Source of the DNA: Clostridium_AM sp963780135
GTDB taxonomy: Bacteria > Bacillota > Clostridia > Clostridiales > Clostridiaceae
Reading direction: 5' to 3'
NCBI GenBank assembly: GCA_963780135.1
Contig: CAWAAR010000003.1
Location: 2,294,001-2,358,000, forward strand
Length of the DNA: 64,000 bases
Part shown: positions 17,444 to 25,949 of the stretch, piece by piece
How the letters are laid out: each line of letters opens with the position of its first letter
Numbering within the stretch: the first letter of the stretch is position 1
Made by a program: the position numbers and the translations under genes
The notes under the pieces: generated by a model
The model's input: only the letters and a program-made list of their open reading frames with translations
Told to the model about the DNA's origin: nothing
The model's database searches: none

Positions 17444-19354
17444 TTTTAACCTTACTGTTTAGTATAGGTATTATAGTAGCTATTACTAAAACTATTAATA
17501 TTAAATAAGCCATTCCATTAGTAGCACCAAATCCGCTTGGCCCACTTCCTTTAATAACACCAGTTACTTGAAGTATTATACCAATAAGTCCTATTATAGA
17601 ACCACCAGCAACAAGTCCAGATGATAAACTTATACCATTAGAAACTTTAACTTCTTTTTCTTTTTCAGATTTAGAAGTTTTTTCTACAAATAGACGAACT
17701 GAATGCACCTATTAATATTATAGTAGTTGTAGCTATTGGTAAATAGAATCCTATAGCAATTGTCATTACAGGAAGGTTTAATAAGAATAAAACAACTCCC
17801 ATAACCACGCCAACAATTATCATAACCCAAGGTAATTTACCTGACATTATACCAGCAGTTAATGTTGACATTAAGTTAGCTTGAGGTAATGCAAATGGTA
17901 CATTATCACCTGTCATTGCAAGTTGACTAGAAAGTAATAATATAACACCAGTAACTACTGCAGCACCAACTACACCAGCTATAGCAAAGTATTTTTGCAT
18001 TTCGTTTTTGTCTCCACCTACTATAAAAGTAACCTTTTGTGATTGGCAGTAACCACCAGCTGCAGATATAGCAGTAACTATAAATGTACCAAATAAAAGC
18101 AAAGATCTGTTGTTTTCAGGAGTTTTCCATCCCATTGCAACAAATAATAATGTTACAATAACTATAGAAGCTATAGTCATACCAGATACAGGAAGGTTTG
18201 AAGTTCCTATAGTACCAGTTAAACGACCAGAAACTATAACAAATAGTAATGATAAGAATAATGATAAAATAGAAGCAGTTATTGCCATTCACTATATTAC
18301 CACCAGATACCATGAATCCTCCTATAAAGCCTATAACTACGCCACCAAGTATTATTAAGTTTCCAGCAGATGAACTGCCATTACTATTTGAAGACTTAGC
18401 ATTAAGAGTTTCTTTTATAGAAGATATTATAGTAGGTATAAGCTTTATAGCGCCTATAAAGCCACCAGAAAGCATCATGCCAGCTCCGATATATTTTACA
18501 TAACTACCAGCTATATGTTTAACTTGCATTGCGTTTATAGCAACATCAGGATTATTCCATACAGTTGCACTGTCTTGTCCAAGAGAAACAAAATAACCTA
18601 TTAAAGGCATAACAGCAAAGTTAGATAATATGGCACCAGCAAACATAGTTAAAGAAACATCCATACCAACTATGAATCCTATACCTAATAATAGAGGGTT
18701 AACTTCAACTTCAAATTTCCACTTGTAGAAGGATTCATTTACATAGCTTATAACGTTGTTAGCTACATTTAAAAATGAACTGGTTATAACAGTTATAACA
18801 CCACCTATTCCGAATCCAATTCCCATGTACTTCATTGATTCTCCAGCACCTTCTGAAGCAACAAGTGTTTCAGATATAGCCATTGATTCAGGGTACATTA
18901 ATTTGCCGTGTTCTTCAATCATTAGATAATTGTGAACAAGAGAAGCTATTCCTATACCGAATAAAACTCCACCTACACCAACAACAAAACCTTCTAAGAA
19001 AGAAACTTTTGAACCTATTAAAAGGATTGCTGGTAAAACGAATATCATACCACTAGCAATGGATTCTCCACCACTTGACATACCTTGAACTAAGTTTTTG
19101 CCAAGGATACCTTTTTGCTTAGCAAATATAGCTATAAATGCGGAACCTATTATAGAACCAGGTATACCAGCGGCAACTGTAAGCCCTGATTTCATACCTG
19201 AATAGGCAGTAGATGCTGCAAATAGTGCAGCCAAAATAATACCGATGATTAATACAGCAGCGTTTCCACCAGATTTAGAACCGCTAGAAATGTAAGGAAC
19301 ATAGTCTTTACCATTTATGCCACCATATGCGTCTTTAGATAACTTATTATGCAT
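17433..19354 (-). pseudogene. OPT-family oligopeptide transporter with two frameshifts
   Basis: Three overlapping frames (from 19354 down to about 18287, then to about 17700, then to 17433) together read as one OPT transporter of about 640 residues. The N-terminal part shows AAFAAS-type membrane helices (AGIPGSIIGSAFIAIFAKQ; NLVQGMSSGGESIASGMIF). The second has GTIGTSNLPVSGMTIAS, and the last has NGISLSSGLVAGGSIIGLI. Each junction is repaired by removing one A on the coding strand: GTG-A-ATG-GCA near 18287 gives NIV-MAITAS, and TTC-A-GTT near 17702 gives GAF-VRLFVEK. So two single-base insertions inactivate the gene, or are sequencing errors. The family imports small peptides or metal chelates. 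A strong ribosome site (GGGAGG) precedes the start. Confidence 0.85.
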
Positions 19355-19396
19355 AATAAGTACCTCCCTTTTTTATTTTTTATGTTATAATTACAG

Positions 19397-19422
19397 TTAT
19401 ACTATAATTAATTATAGTATAA
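19397..19422. promoter_or_regulatory. Perfect 26-bp palindrome upstream of the OPT gene
   Basis: The segment TTATACTATAATT followed by its exact complement lies 43 bp before the OPT start codon. It is a good candidate operator overlapping the promoter of the OPT/PqqD operon. The binding protein is unknown. Confidence 0.5.
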
Positions 19423-19583
19423 GTTGATTATAGCATAATTGTCTTTAAAAAAGATACAATTTTATTGATGAATATTTTATATTTATTGTAAAAATATGTT
19501 TGATATGGTTAATAACACAGAAGCCGAAATGATTAATAATTTTAGTGAAGTTTATGACAAGTTTTAAAAGTATAAATATTTTT

Positions 19584-19768
19584 ATCCGATTGCTAGCAGT
19601 GCTAATACCCCCATCTTTTTCAAGTGGGGGATAGCTACTCTACGCGCATGGATAAGTTCTTCTAAGACTCAGATGGGTAAAATGCCTAAATGGGATTTTA
19701 CGAGCTTGCTCCGGCAAGAGGTATTCCTCACAGGCAAACTCCACCTGAGTCTAAGAATCACTTGATGG
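19584..19768 (+). repeat. Dispersed structured repeat, copy A
   Basis: Non-coding element beginning TATCCGATTGCTAGCAG and ending CTAAGAATCACTTGATGG. It contains a stem CCCCCATC/CAAGTGGGGG-type hairpin and a terminal hairpin with arms GACTCAGATGG and CCACCTGAGTC. A 23-bp stretch at 19649-19671 recurs exactly, inverted, at 62908-62930 (copy C), and the 3' end recurs in copy B at 60773-60952. It may be a mobile MITE-like element or a structured RNA. No ORF is present. Confidence 0.7.
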
Positions 19769-19794
19769 ACAGCTTATCAAGAGTAATAAAATAG

Positions 19795-19855
19795 AGCCTA
19801 TATCTAGAAATATCATGTAAGATATTACAATTCTAGATATAGGCTTAATTTTATT
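19795..19855 (-). terminator. Terminator after the GLUG-like secreted protein gene
   Basis: AGCCTATATCTAGAA (19795-19809) pairs with TTCTAGATATAGGCT (19831-19845). T-rich or A-rich tails lie on both sides, so it may work in both directions. Confidence 0.75.
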
Positions 19856-19906
19856 TTTTGAGAGTTAATTGCACCATTAACCACTTACCAGTTAAATAGA
19901 ATAAAC

Positions 19907-20404
19907 TTATTTAATTACAACATTATCGTATACTTTTCCATCTAAGCAAATAGCTACAATAGGCGCAACGGATTTTCCTTTACCACCAGCAGAAGCAATA
20001 TCAACATTTTTAAGAGTCACGTTGTAAATAGTTCCTTCCTCAACATATCCAAATAGACCAGCATATTTTGCTGTCTTACTAGTATTCTTTAAATTGCTAA
20101 TTGTAAATCCATTACCATTAAAGGAACCAGTGAAAGGATTGTCATCATCACCAATAGATACCCATTCTTGTGTTAGCGAAATATTTGCATCTAACATATA
20201 GTTATCTGACATTGTATATTTGTCTTTTCCAATTGATCGAAGTTGGTCTTCTGTCTCAACCATATAATAGTTTTTATTACCTATAGTTGTTATTTGCATA
20301 TCTGTAGTTTCCAATGTTTTAGCATTTACTACTCCAGTATTTGCAATTGTCGTTAGCCCTAATAGTAGTACTAGGGCTATTAATCCTTTAAATGCTGCTT
20401 TCAT
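19907..20404 (-). CDS. Small secreted protein with GLUG-like repeat
   Basis: A 165-residue exported protein. A signal peptide (about 1-28, LIALVLLLGLTTIANTGVV) is followed by YYMVETEDQLRSIGKDKYTM, YMLDANISL and FTGSFNGNGFTISNLKNT, then AGLFGYVEEGTIYNVTLKNV. This is the beta-helix pattern of GLUG/M26-type surface domains, usually found in longer adhesins or peptidases. Here only about one and a half repeats exist and no catalytic domain or anchor is visible, so it may be a truncated relative. The start at 20404 is chosen because GGGGATG lies 7-13 bases upstream. Two further in-frame ATGs lie 9 and 15 bases earlier. Confidence 0.75.
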   Translation of the reverse strand: MKAAFKGLIALVLLLGLTTIANTGVVNAKTLETTDMQITTIGNKNYYMVETEDQLRSIGKDKYTMSDNYMLDANISLTQEWVSIGDDDNPFTGSFNGNGFTISNLKNTSKTAKYAGLFGYVEEGTIYNVTLKNVDIASAGGKGKSVAPIVAICLDGKVYDNVVIK

Positions 20405-20526
20405 AAAAATCATCCCCATTTCTTTTCTTATAGTAAGTATAGATAAGTATGGTAGGTAACTAATGGTAAAATATTCTTGTGCAATCCAATTTAGTATACA
20501 TTAACAGAATAATCCATGTCAATTCA

Positions 20527-21522
20527 TCATTTCATCATAAAAAATAATTTATTTAATACTTTTATACCACTATTATTATTTGAATCATTAATAGTTTTCT
20601 TATTTTCACCATTTATATCTTGTCTGTAAATTGTAGCATCTTTATCATAAGCTTTATAATATATATAATTGTCTATCATTTGGGCCTTTGAAACATTACA
20701 ATCTGTTAATTTAGTTACATCTAATGTTTCTATATTAAGCATATAAAGCATATTTTCTACATATTTAGCTTCTATATCTGTAAAGCCTTCATAAGTAAAC
20801 AACAGATACTGGTTAAATACACCTAATATAGTATTACATTGATTGGTTTCATAAACCTTTTTTCCAGTTTCTAAATCTTTTATAATTGATAAACTAAGAT
20901 TTTTATCTTTGTATATAATATAACTATTATAAAAATAAACACGATTATAAAAGGTTCCTACAACAGATTCTTTCTTTTTATCATATATATTAAATTTTTT
21001 TAACACTTCTTCATCTTCATAAGGATGATCTTTTCTTTTGTAATATATATTATCTTTGAAATAATGTAAATTAGAAATACATCCAATGGACTCATGTAAT
21101 GTAGAAATGTTTTTGTTTGATAATGTCATAGATTTTATATAACTTCTAAAATTATGACTTTCACAATAATATATAATTTCATCATGAATGCAATAAGCAT
21201 CAATATAAGATAAATTTTTATATACAATATAAGTATCTTTTCCTTCTAAATTACATTTAATTAACATAATTTCATTCTCATGTTTTATAGTATAAAATAT
21301 ACTATTTTCTATTATTACGATATTTTCCACTTTGAAATCTACTATTAATTCTTTTTTTTCATCATATTTAAAAATCCTATATAATTTATAGCCTTGTGAA
21401 GCATCAATATAGTAAATAAATTCTCCTATATCTATATAAACGTTTATATTAACTTTATCATAAATATCAACAATACTGCCTGAATCATTTACAGTTGAAA
21501 CTATTTTATCTGGATTTTTCAT
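20527..21522 (-). CDS. Cytoplasmic beta-propeller protein (DUF5050-like)
   Basis: A 331-residue protein without signal peptide, made of repeated short beta units of the form IYY-x(n)-LYR: GEFIYYIDASQGYKLYRIF, NEIMLIKCNLEGKDTYIV, IIYYCESHN, NYIYYKAYDKDATIYRQDIN, GENKKTIND. This is the DUF5050/TolB-like propeller pattern common in clostridial proteins of unknown role. Start ATG 21522 follows GAGGGGATT. An ATG seven codons earlier lacks spacing. No partner gene is adjacent, and the function is unknown, possibly ligand binding or scaffolding. Confidence 0.65.
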   Translation of the reverse strand: MKNPDKIVSTVNDSGSIVDIYDKVNINVYIDIGEFIYYIDASQGYKLYRIFKYDEKKELIVDFKVENIVIIENSIFYTIKHENEIMLIKCNLEGKDTYIVYKNLSYIDAYCIHDEIIYYCESHNFRSYIKSMTLSNKNISTLHESIGCISNLHYFKDNIYYKRKDHPYEDEEVLKKFNIYDKKKESVVGTFYNRVYFYNSYIIYKDKNLSLSIIKDLETGKKVYETNQCNTILGVFNQYLLFTYEGFTDIEAKYVENMLYMLNIETLDVTKLTDCNVSKAQMIDNYIYYKAYDKDATIYRQDINGENKKTINDSNNNSGIKVLNKLFFMMK

Positions 21523-21944
21523 AGCAATCCCCTCGTTTTTCATTTACTAATTTAAGTTTAACTCAACTTTCACACATACAAAGTTTTGACTTAATATTTT
21601 AAACTGCGAAAGTTGAGAGTTTAATTAAATTGCTCAAGGTTTTTTATAAATCACATAGTATTATCTTTTCCATAATTCGCTAGTTTTATGTAATAGAAAT
21701 TAGAGTGGTTATATGGATGGTCATGGAGACTTATTTTTACTTTATGTAGTAGTAAGGTAAACATTTGAGGTTTGATTTTGAACTACAAAGGACAGTTATA
21801 AAAATGTTAGCAATTTTGTACGCTTATATTTTAGCATTAATATATAGGTGATATAATATAAAGATATATTTAGCAATTCTTAGAAATCATTATTTAGAGA
21901 TACAGAAAAAAACTAGCTTAACTTTAAAGCAAGTGAGGTGTATT
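21523..21944. other. Divergent intergenic region
   Basis: About 420 bp between the propeller gene and the Bce-type regulator. A short inverted pair (CTCAACTTTC near 21562 and GAAAGTTGAG near 21608) with about 46 bp between its centres lies just upstream of the minus-strand gene and may be its operator. Nothing else was recognised. Confidence 0.4.
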
Positions 21945-22613
21945 ATGGAAAAAGTATTTATTATAGAAGACGATTCTAGAATAAGAGATGAACTTTGTAC
22001 TTTTCTTAATAGATATGGATACAAAAGCTCATTTTCAACAAATTTTAAAAATATAGTAGAAGAAGCCTTAAAGGAAAATCCATCTATTATTTTATTAGAC
22101 ATTAATTTACCATACTTCGATGGGCACTATGTATGTAGAGAAATTAGGAAGATTTCACAAGTACCAATTATAGTAGTTACTAGTAGAGATGATGAGTTAG
22201 ATGAACTTATGAGTATAAATTTAGGTGCAGATGACTTTGTAACTAAACCTTATAACTTACAGATTTTATTAGCTAGAATTGCTAATGTATTAAAAAGGAC
22301 TTATGGAAGTGGACAAGTTACTTCTCTAAGATATAGAGACATTATTTATAATACAGCTGCTAGCTTGGTAGAGTTTAATAACAATAAAATAGAGCTTACC
22401 AAAAATGAAAGCAAAATACTGCATATCCTCATAAATAATAATGGAAAAATTGTTTCAAGGGATGAAATTATGAAATGTTTATGGCAGGAAGCAGAGTTTG
22501 TTGATGACAATACACTTACTGTTAATGTGAATAGACTTAGAAAGAAGTTAGAAGATTTAGGAGCAGAGGGCTATATTCAAACTAAGCGAGGACAAGGGTA
22601 TATTTTAACATGA
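21945..22613 (+). CDS. BceR-like response regulator
   Basis: A 222-residue OmpR-family regulator: IIEDDSRIRDEL at the N-terminus, phosphoacceptor Asp52 in LLDINLP, VTKPYN with the conserved Lys, and a C-terminal winged helix (ELTKNESKILHILI, EIMKCLWQEAEFVDDNTL, VNRLRKKLEDLG). It overlaps the kinase gene by 4 bp (ATGA). GTGAGGTG precedes ATG 21945, preferred to the GTG at 21933 that forms part of that site. Together with the next gene and the ABC pair at 25.2-27.9 kb it forms a typical antimicrobial-peptide sensing and resistance set. Confidence 0.92.
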   Translation: MEKVFIIEDDSRIRDELCTFLNRYGYKSSFSTNFKNIVEEALKENPSIILLDINLPYFDGHYVCREIRKISQVPIIVVTSRDDELDELMSINLGADDFVTKPYNLQILLARIANVLKRTYGSGQVTSLRYRDIIYNTAASLVEFNNNKIELTKNESKILHILINNNGKIVSRDEIMKCLWQEAEFVDDNTLTVNVNRLRKKLEDLGAEGYIQTKRGQGYILT

Positions 22614-23620
22614 GGATAGGAGATTATTTTAAGGAAAAGTCTATTTTTATTGTAATTGAAGTCCTTGTATTAATATTTACATTCATGATTTTAATGGCTT
22701 TAAGTGTTGATTTACATGCTATTATCTTTATAGTTATTTTAAACTTTGCAGCATTTATAGGTTTTTACCTTTATGATTACCTTACTAAGAATAAGTATTA
22801 TAAAAAGGTATATGATAATTTAGATTCATTAGATAAAAAATATTTGCTTTCAGAGCTTATTTGTGAAGGGGATTTTTTAGAAAGTAAAATTTTACATGAT
22901 ATTTTAACCCAAGCTAATAAATCAATGAATGATGAAATAGGAAAGTTTATAAGTGATAAGCAGGAGTACGAAGAATACATAGAAATGTGGATACATGAAG
23001 TAAAGACACCTATAGCAGCTATTAAATTAATCATCGATAACAATAAATCAGAAGTAACTTCTAATATTTTAAATGAAATAGAGAGAGTAGAAAACAATAT
23101 AGATCAGTCCCTTTTTTATAGCAAAAGCAGTCAGGTGGACAGGGATTACATAATTAAAAAGTTAAACCTTAAGAATAGTATTAATAATGTAGTCATTAGA
23201 AATGCTAATATTCTTATTGATAAGCACATAAATGTTAAAATTATAGAATGTGAGGAATTTGTTTTTTGTGATAAAAAATGGATTGAATTTATTTTACATC
23301 AAATAGTAAGCAACTCTATTAAATATATACAAAAAGCTGAAGGAGAAATTTTATTTAAATGTAAAAATAATAATGGAGAGGTAATTTTGAATATAAGCGA
23401 CACAGGCATTGGCATAAGTGAAAAATCCTTAGCAAGTGTATTTGATAAGGGGTTCACTGGTGAGAATGGCAGAAAATTCAGAGAATCCACAGGTTTTGGT
23501 CTTTACTTAAGTAAAAAGCTTTGTGACAGTTTGGGATTAGGTATCAGTATAACTTCTAAAGAGAGCATAGGCACTACCATATCTATACTATTTCCTAAAA
23601 ATAATATGCATTTAATTTAG
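22610..23620 (+). CDS. BceS-like intramembrane-sensing histidine kinase
   Basis: A 336-residue kinase with two close transmembrane helices (about 10-32 and 36-57) and almost no extracellular loop. This is the hallmark of BceS-type kinases, which sense through a partner ABC transporter rather than directly. The H-box is EMWIHEVKTPIAA with His129. The ATP-binding motifs include GIGISEKSLASVFDKGFTG and STGFGLYLSKKL. The cognate regulator overlaps upstream, and the probable partner transporter BceAB-like is encoded 1.5 kb downstream, beyond an intervening permease gene. Confidence 0.93.
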   Translation: MRIGDYFKEKSIFIVIEVLVLIFTFMILMALSVDLHAIIFIVILNFAAFIGFYLYDYLTKNKYYKKVYDNLDSLDKKYLLSELICEGDFLESKILHDILTQANKSMNDEIGKFISDKQEYEEYIEMWIHEVKTPIAAIKLIIDNNKSEVTSNILNEIERVENNIDQSLFYSKSSQVDRDYIIKKLNLKNSINNVVIRNANILIDKHINVKIIECEEFVFCDKKWIEFILHQIVSNSIKYIQKAEGEILFKCKNNNGEVILNISDTGIGISEKSLASVFDKGFTGENGRKFRESTGFGLYLSKKLCDSLGLGISITSKESIGTTISILFPKNNMHLI

Positions 23621-23908
23621 AAAGTCGTAAAATTATTTCTAAATATTTAATAACAACATATGTTTATCTCTTTTTTAAAATTGAAAAGTCAGGTTCTAAC
23701 TAGTTTCATTTTTTGAAAATATATCGCTGGAAGTCCCTACAGAAAAGGTGATAAGGTGCATATTGTTGAAAATGAAATGAATAAATTTTATTTAAAAATT
23801 CAATTTACTGAATTAACCTGACAATTTTTCTTTAATATTTTCCTGAAATATTGTATAATTATAACAAGGTTACGTATTACTATATTAAAGTTAAAAGGAG
23901 ATTTTAGC
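23621..23908 (+). other. Leader region with long-range inverted repeat upstream of the TSUP gene
   Basis: GTCAGGTT (about 23687-23694) is complementary to AACCTGAC (about 23815-23822), with AGTTTCATTTTT/GAAAATGAAAT-type pairing nested inside. It may fold into an RNA structure before the permease gene. No known riboswitch consensus was recognised. A likely -10 TATAAT lies near 23855, after the repeat, so the repeat may instead be the end of the upstream transcript. Confidence 0.35.
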
Positions 23909-24781
23909 ATGATTATTAATATTGTTTCAGGAATCCTTACAGCTTTTACTCTGTTTTTTGCATTTGTTTTTTTCAAGGACTACATAAAAACAAAAAAAGA
24001 AGGAAGACTTGAGGAAGGCGGAAACTGGTTAGTTTATGGAATAGTAGGACTTATAGCAAATTTCTTTGATACCTTGGGAATAGGAAGCTTTGCTCCTACC
24101 ACTGCGGTTTATAAGTTTTTAAAGCTTGTGGATGACAGAATAATTCCAGGTACCTTAAATGTTGCTAACTGTATTCCTGTGGTAACAGAAGCACTTATAT
24201 TCATGACTGTTATTAAAGTTGATATAACTACATTGATTACAATGATTATAGCAGCTACTGCAGGCTCCTACTTTGGGGCGGGAATAGTTGCCAAGCTTCC
24301 GAGAAAAAAGGTACAGATTGGAATGGGACTAGCCCTCCTAGTTGTTGCATTTGTAATGTTGTCAGGATTGCTAAATATAATGCCTGTAGGAGGAACATCA
24401 ACATCACTTACAGGAGTTAAGCTGGTAATAGCACTGATAGGTAACTTTATGCTGGGAGCTTTAATGTGCATAGGAATAGGAAATTATGCACCATGTATGG
24501 CTTTGGTTTTTGCCCTGGGAATGTCTCCCAAGGTAGCTTTTCCTATAATGATGGGTTCTTGTGCATTTCTTGAGCCTGTAGCGGCAATAAAGTTTATTAA
24601 GGAAGGTGCTTATCACAGAAAAGTATCTTTAGCTACAAATATTTTTGGTATTATAGGTGTTCTAATCGCTGCCTATATTGTTAAGGAACTACCGCTTACC
24701 ATGTTAAAATGGGTGGTAGTGTTCGTAATTATATTTGCATCTATCATAATGTTTAGATCGGCAATGAAAAATAAAAATTAA
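23909..24781 (+). CDS. TSUP (TauE/SafE-like) membrane permease
   Basis: A 290-residue protein with about eight hydrophobic helices and the TSUP features GLIANFFDTLGIGSFAPTTA near the N-terminus and GNFMLGALMCIGIGNYAPCM in the second half, reflecting the internal duplication of the family. TSUP proteins move sulfite, sulfoacetate or other organic anions; the substrate is unknown here. AAGGAG lies before the ATG. It sits between the Bce-type kinase and the Bce-type ABC genes, has its own promoter region and is followed by hairpins, so it looks inserted into that module. Its text is richer in GGA/GGC codons than its neighbours by eye. Confidence 0.88.
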   Translation: MIINIVSGILTAFTLFFAFVFFKDYIKTKKEGRLEEGGNWLVYGIVGLIANFFDTLGIGSFAPTTAVYKFLKLVDDRIIPGTLNVANCIPVVTEALIFMTVIKVDITTLITMIIAATAGSYFGAGIVAKLPRKKVQIGMGLALLVVAFVMLSGLLNIMPVGGTSTSLTGVKLVIALIGNFMLGALMCIGIGNYAPCMALVFALGMSPKVAFPIMMGSCAFLEPVAAIKFIKEGAYHRKVSLATNIFGIIGVLIAAYIVKELPLTMLKWVVVFVIIFASIIMFRSAMKNKN

Positions 24782-24824
24782 TTTTATTTTACTAGTGTTA
24801 TCATATAGAGAGATACACCAGAAA

Positions 24825-24944
24825 GTAGACTTATGAAAAGAGATATGTTTTCAAAGTTTTTAACGGATTGAAGCTTTGAAACATATCTTAGTGCATAAGT
24901 CTATTTTTAGTTGTTAAAATTTATATATTAACAACTAAATTGTT
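24825..24944 (+). terminator. Two consecutive hairpins after the TSUP gene
   Basis: A long imperfect stem (AGACTTATG at 24827-24835 and AGATATGTTTTCAAAG at 24841-24856 pairing with CTTTGAAACATATCT and CATAAGTCT up to 24902) is followed by TATTTTTAG. A second stem, TTAGTTGTTAA with TTAACAACTAA (24907-24938), ends in a T-run near 24941. Confidence 0.7.
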
Positions 24945-24981
24945 TTTTAATCACATATGATTAATGTCTATACTTTTATCC

Positions 24982-25070
24982 CATGGCTTCTATCCGTAAC
25001 GTACCAGCACACACAGCTAAAGCGGCTCGCATAAAATCATAGATTTGGGTTCGCTGCTTAAGTGACAAAA
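24982..25070 (+). repeat. Fragment related to the dispersed structured repeat
   Basis: This non-coding stretch contains ATCCGTAACG, also present in copy B near 60790, and AAATCATAGATTTGGG (25033-25048), which matches, with one base difference, the reverse complement of 63022-63038 in copy C. It appears to be a rearranged or decayed relative of the dispersed element. Confidence 0.45.
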
Positions 25071-25178
25071 TTGTTAGTTTCATGTTATGTTATTCTATGG
25101 TTTATATCCATAAAAAAAGCTAATATATACATATAAAGCACCTAAGTTTCTAGAAAATAAGGTGACCAGGAGGAAATT

Positions 25179-25949
25179 GTGAATAAAACAGTATTAAAGG
25201 TTGAAAATATAGAAAAATACTATGGTAATAGTGGTATGGTAACAAAAGCAATTAATAACATAAGTTTTCAAGTGTGTGAGGGAGAGTTCATAGGGATTAT
25301 GGGGGCTTCCGGCAGTGGTAAAACCACATTGCTAAATTGCATTTCAACAATAGATAAGGTAACTAGCGGACATATTTATATAGAAGATAAGGACATCACT
25401 GAACTAAATAAAAAGGAAATAGCTAAGTTTAGAAGAGAAGAATTAGGTTTTATATTTCAGGATTTTAACATATTAGATACTTTAACAGCCTATGAAAATA
25501 TAGCTTTAGCACTTAGTATAATGAAAATAGATAGTGAAGATATTGATAGGAAAGTAAAAGAAGTTGCTGAAACACTTAATATAACATCTATTTTAAACAA
25601 GTATCCCTATGAAATATCTGGAGGAGAAAAGCAAAGGGTTGCAGCAGCTAGAGCAATTATAACAAATCCTTCTTTAATACTAGCAGATGAGCCAACAGGA
25701 GCACTGGATTCTAAGGCAGCTAAAGTCCTTCTTGAAAGTTTGGAAAGCTTAAATAAAACTAAAAATTCTACAATAATTATGGTAACACATGACCCTTTTA
25801 CAGCTAGCTTTGCAAAAAGAATACTATTCATTAAGGACGGTAAGATATTTAATGAAATCATAAGAGGAGAGGATTCTAGAGGAGAATTTTTCAATAGAAT
25901 TATAGAAGTAGTATCTCTTCTTGGGGGTGATGCAAGACATGTACATTAA
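25179..25949 (+). CDS. BceA-like ABC transporter ATP-binding protein
   Basis: A 256-residue MacB/BceA-type ATPase: Walker A GASGSGKTT (about 40-48), Q-loop IFQDFNILDTLT, signature ISGGEKQR, Walker B LILADEPTGALD and VTHDPF with the switch His. GTG 25179 is preceded by CCAGGAGGA. The next gene, for a 10-helix permease, overlaps its 3' end. In this family the transporter both detoxifies peptide antibiotics such as bacitracin and signals to a BceS kinase, so it should pair with the regulator/kinase at 21.9-23.6 kb. Confidence 0.93.
   Translation: MNKTVLKVENIEKYYGNSGMVTKAINNISFQVCEGEFIGIMGASGSGKTTLLNCISTIDKVTSGHIYIEDKDITELNKKEIAKFRREELGFIFQDFNILDTLTAYENIALALSIMKIDSEDIDRKVKEVAETLNITSILNKYPYEISGGEKQRVAAARAIITNPSLILADEPTGALDSKAAKVLLESLESLNKTKNSTIIMVTHDPFTASFAKRILFIKDGKIFNEIIRGEDSRGEFFNRIIEVVSLLGGDARHVH

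Noticed and set aside
23690..23830. Possible riboswitch before the TSUP gene
   Set aside because: There is long-range pairing but no match to any riboswitch consensus I know; recorded only as a leader structure.
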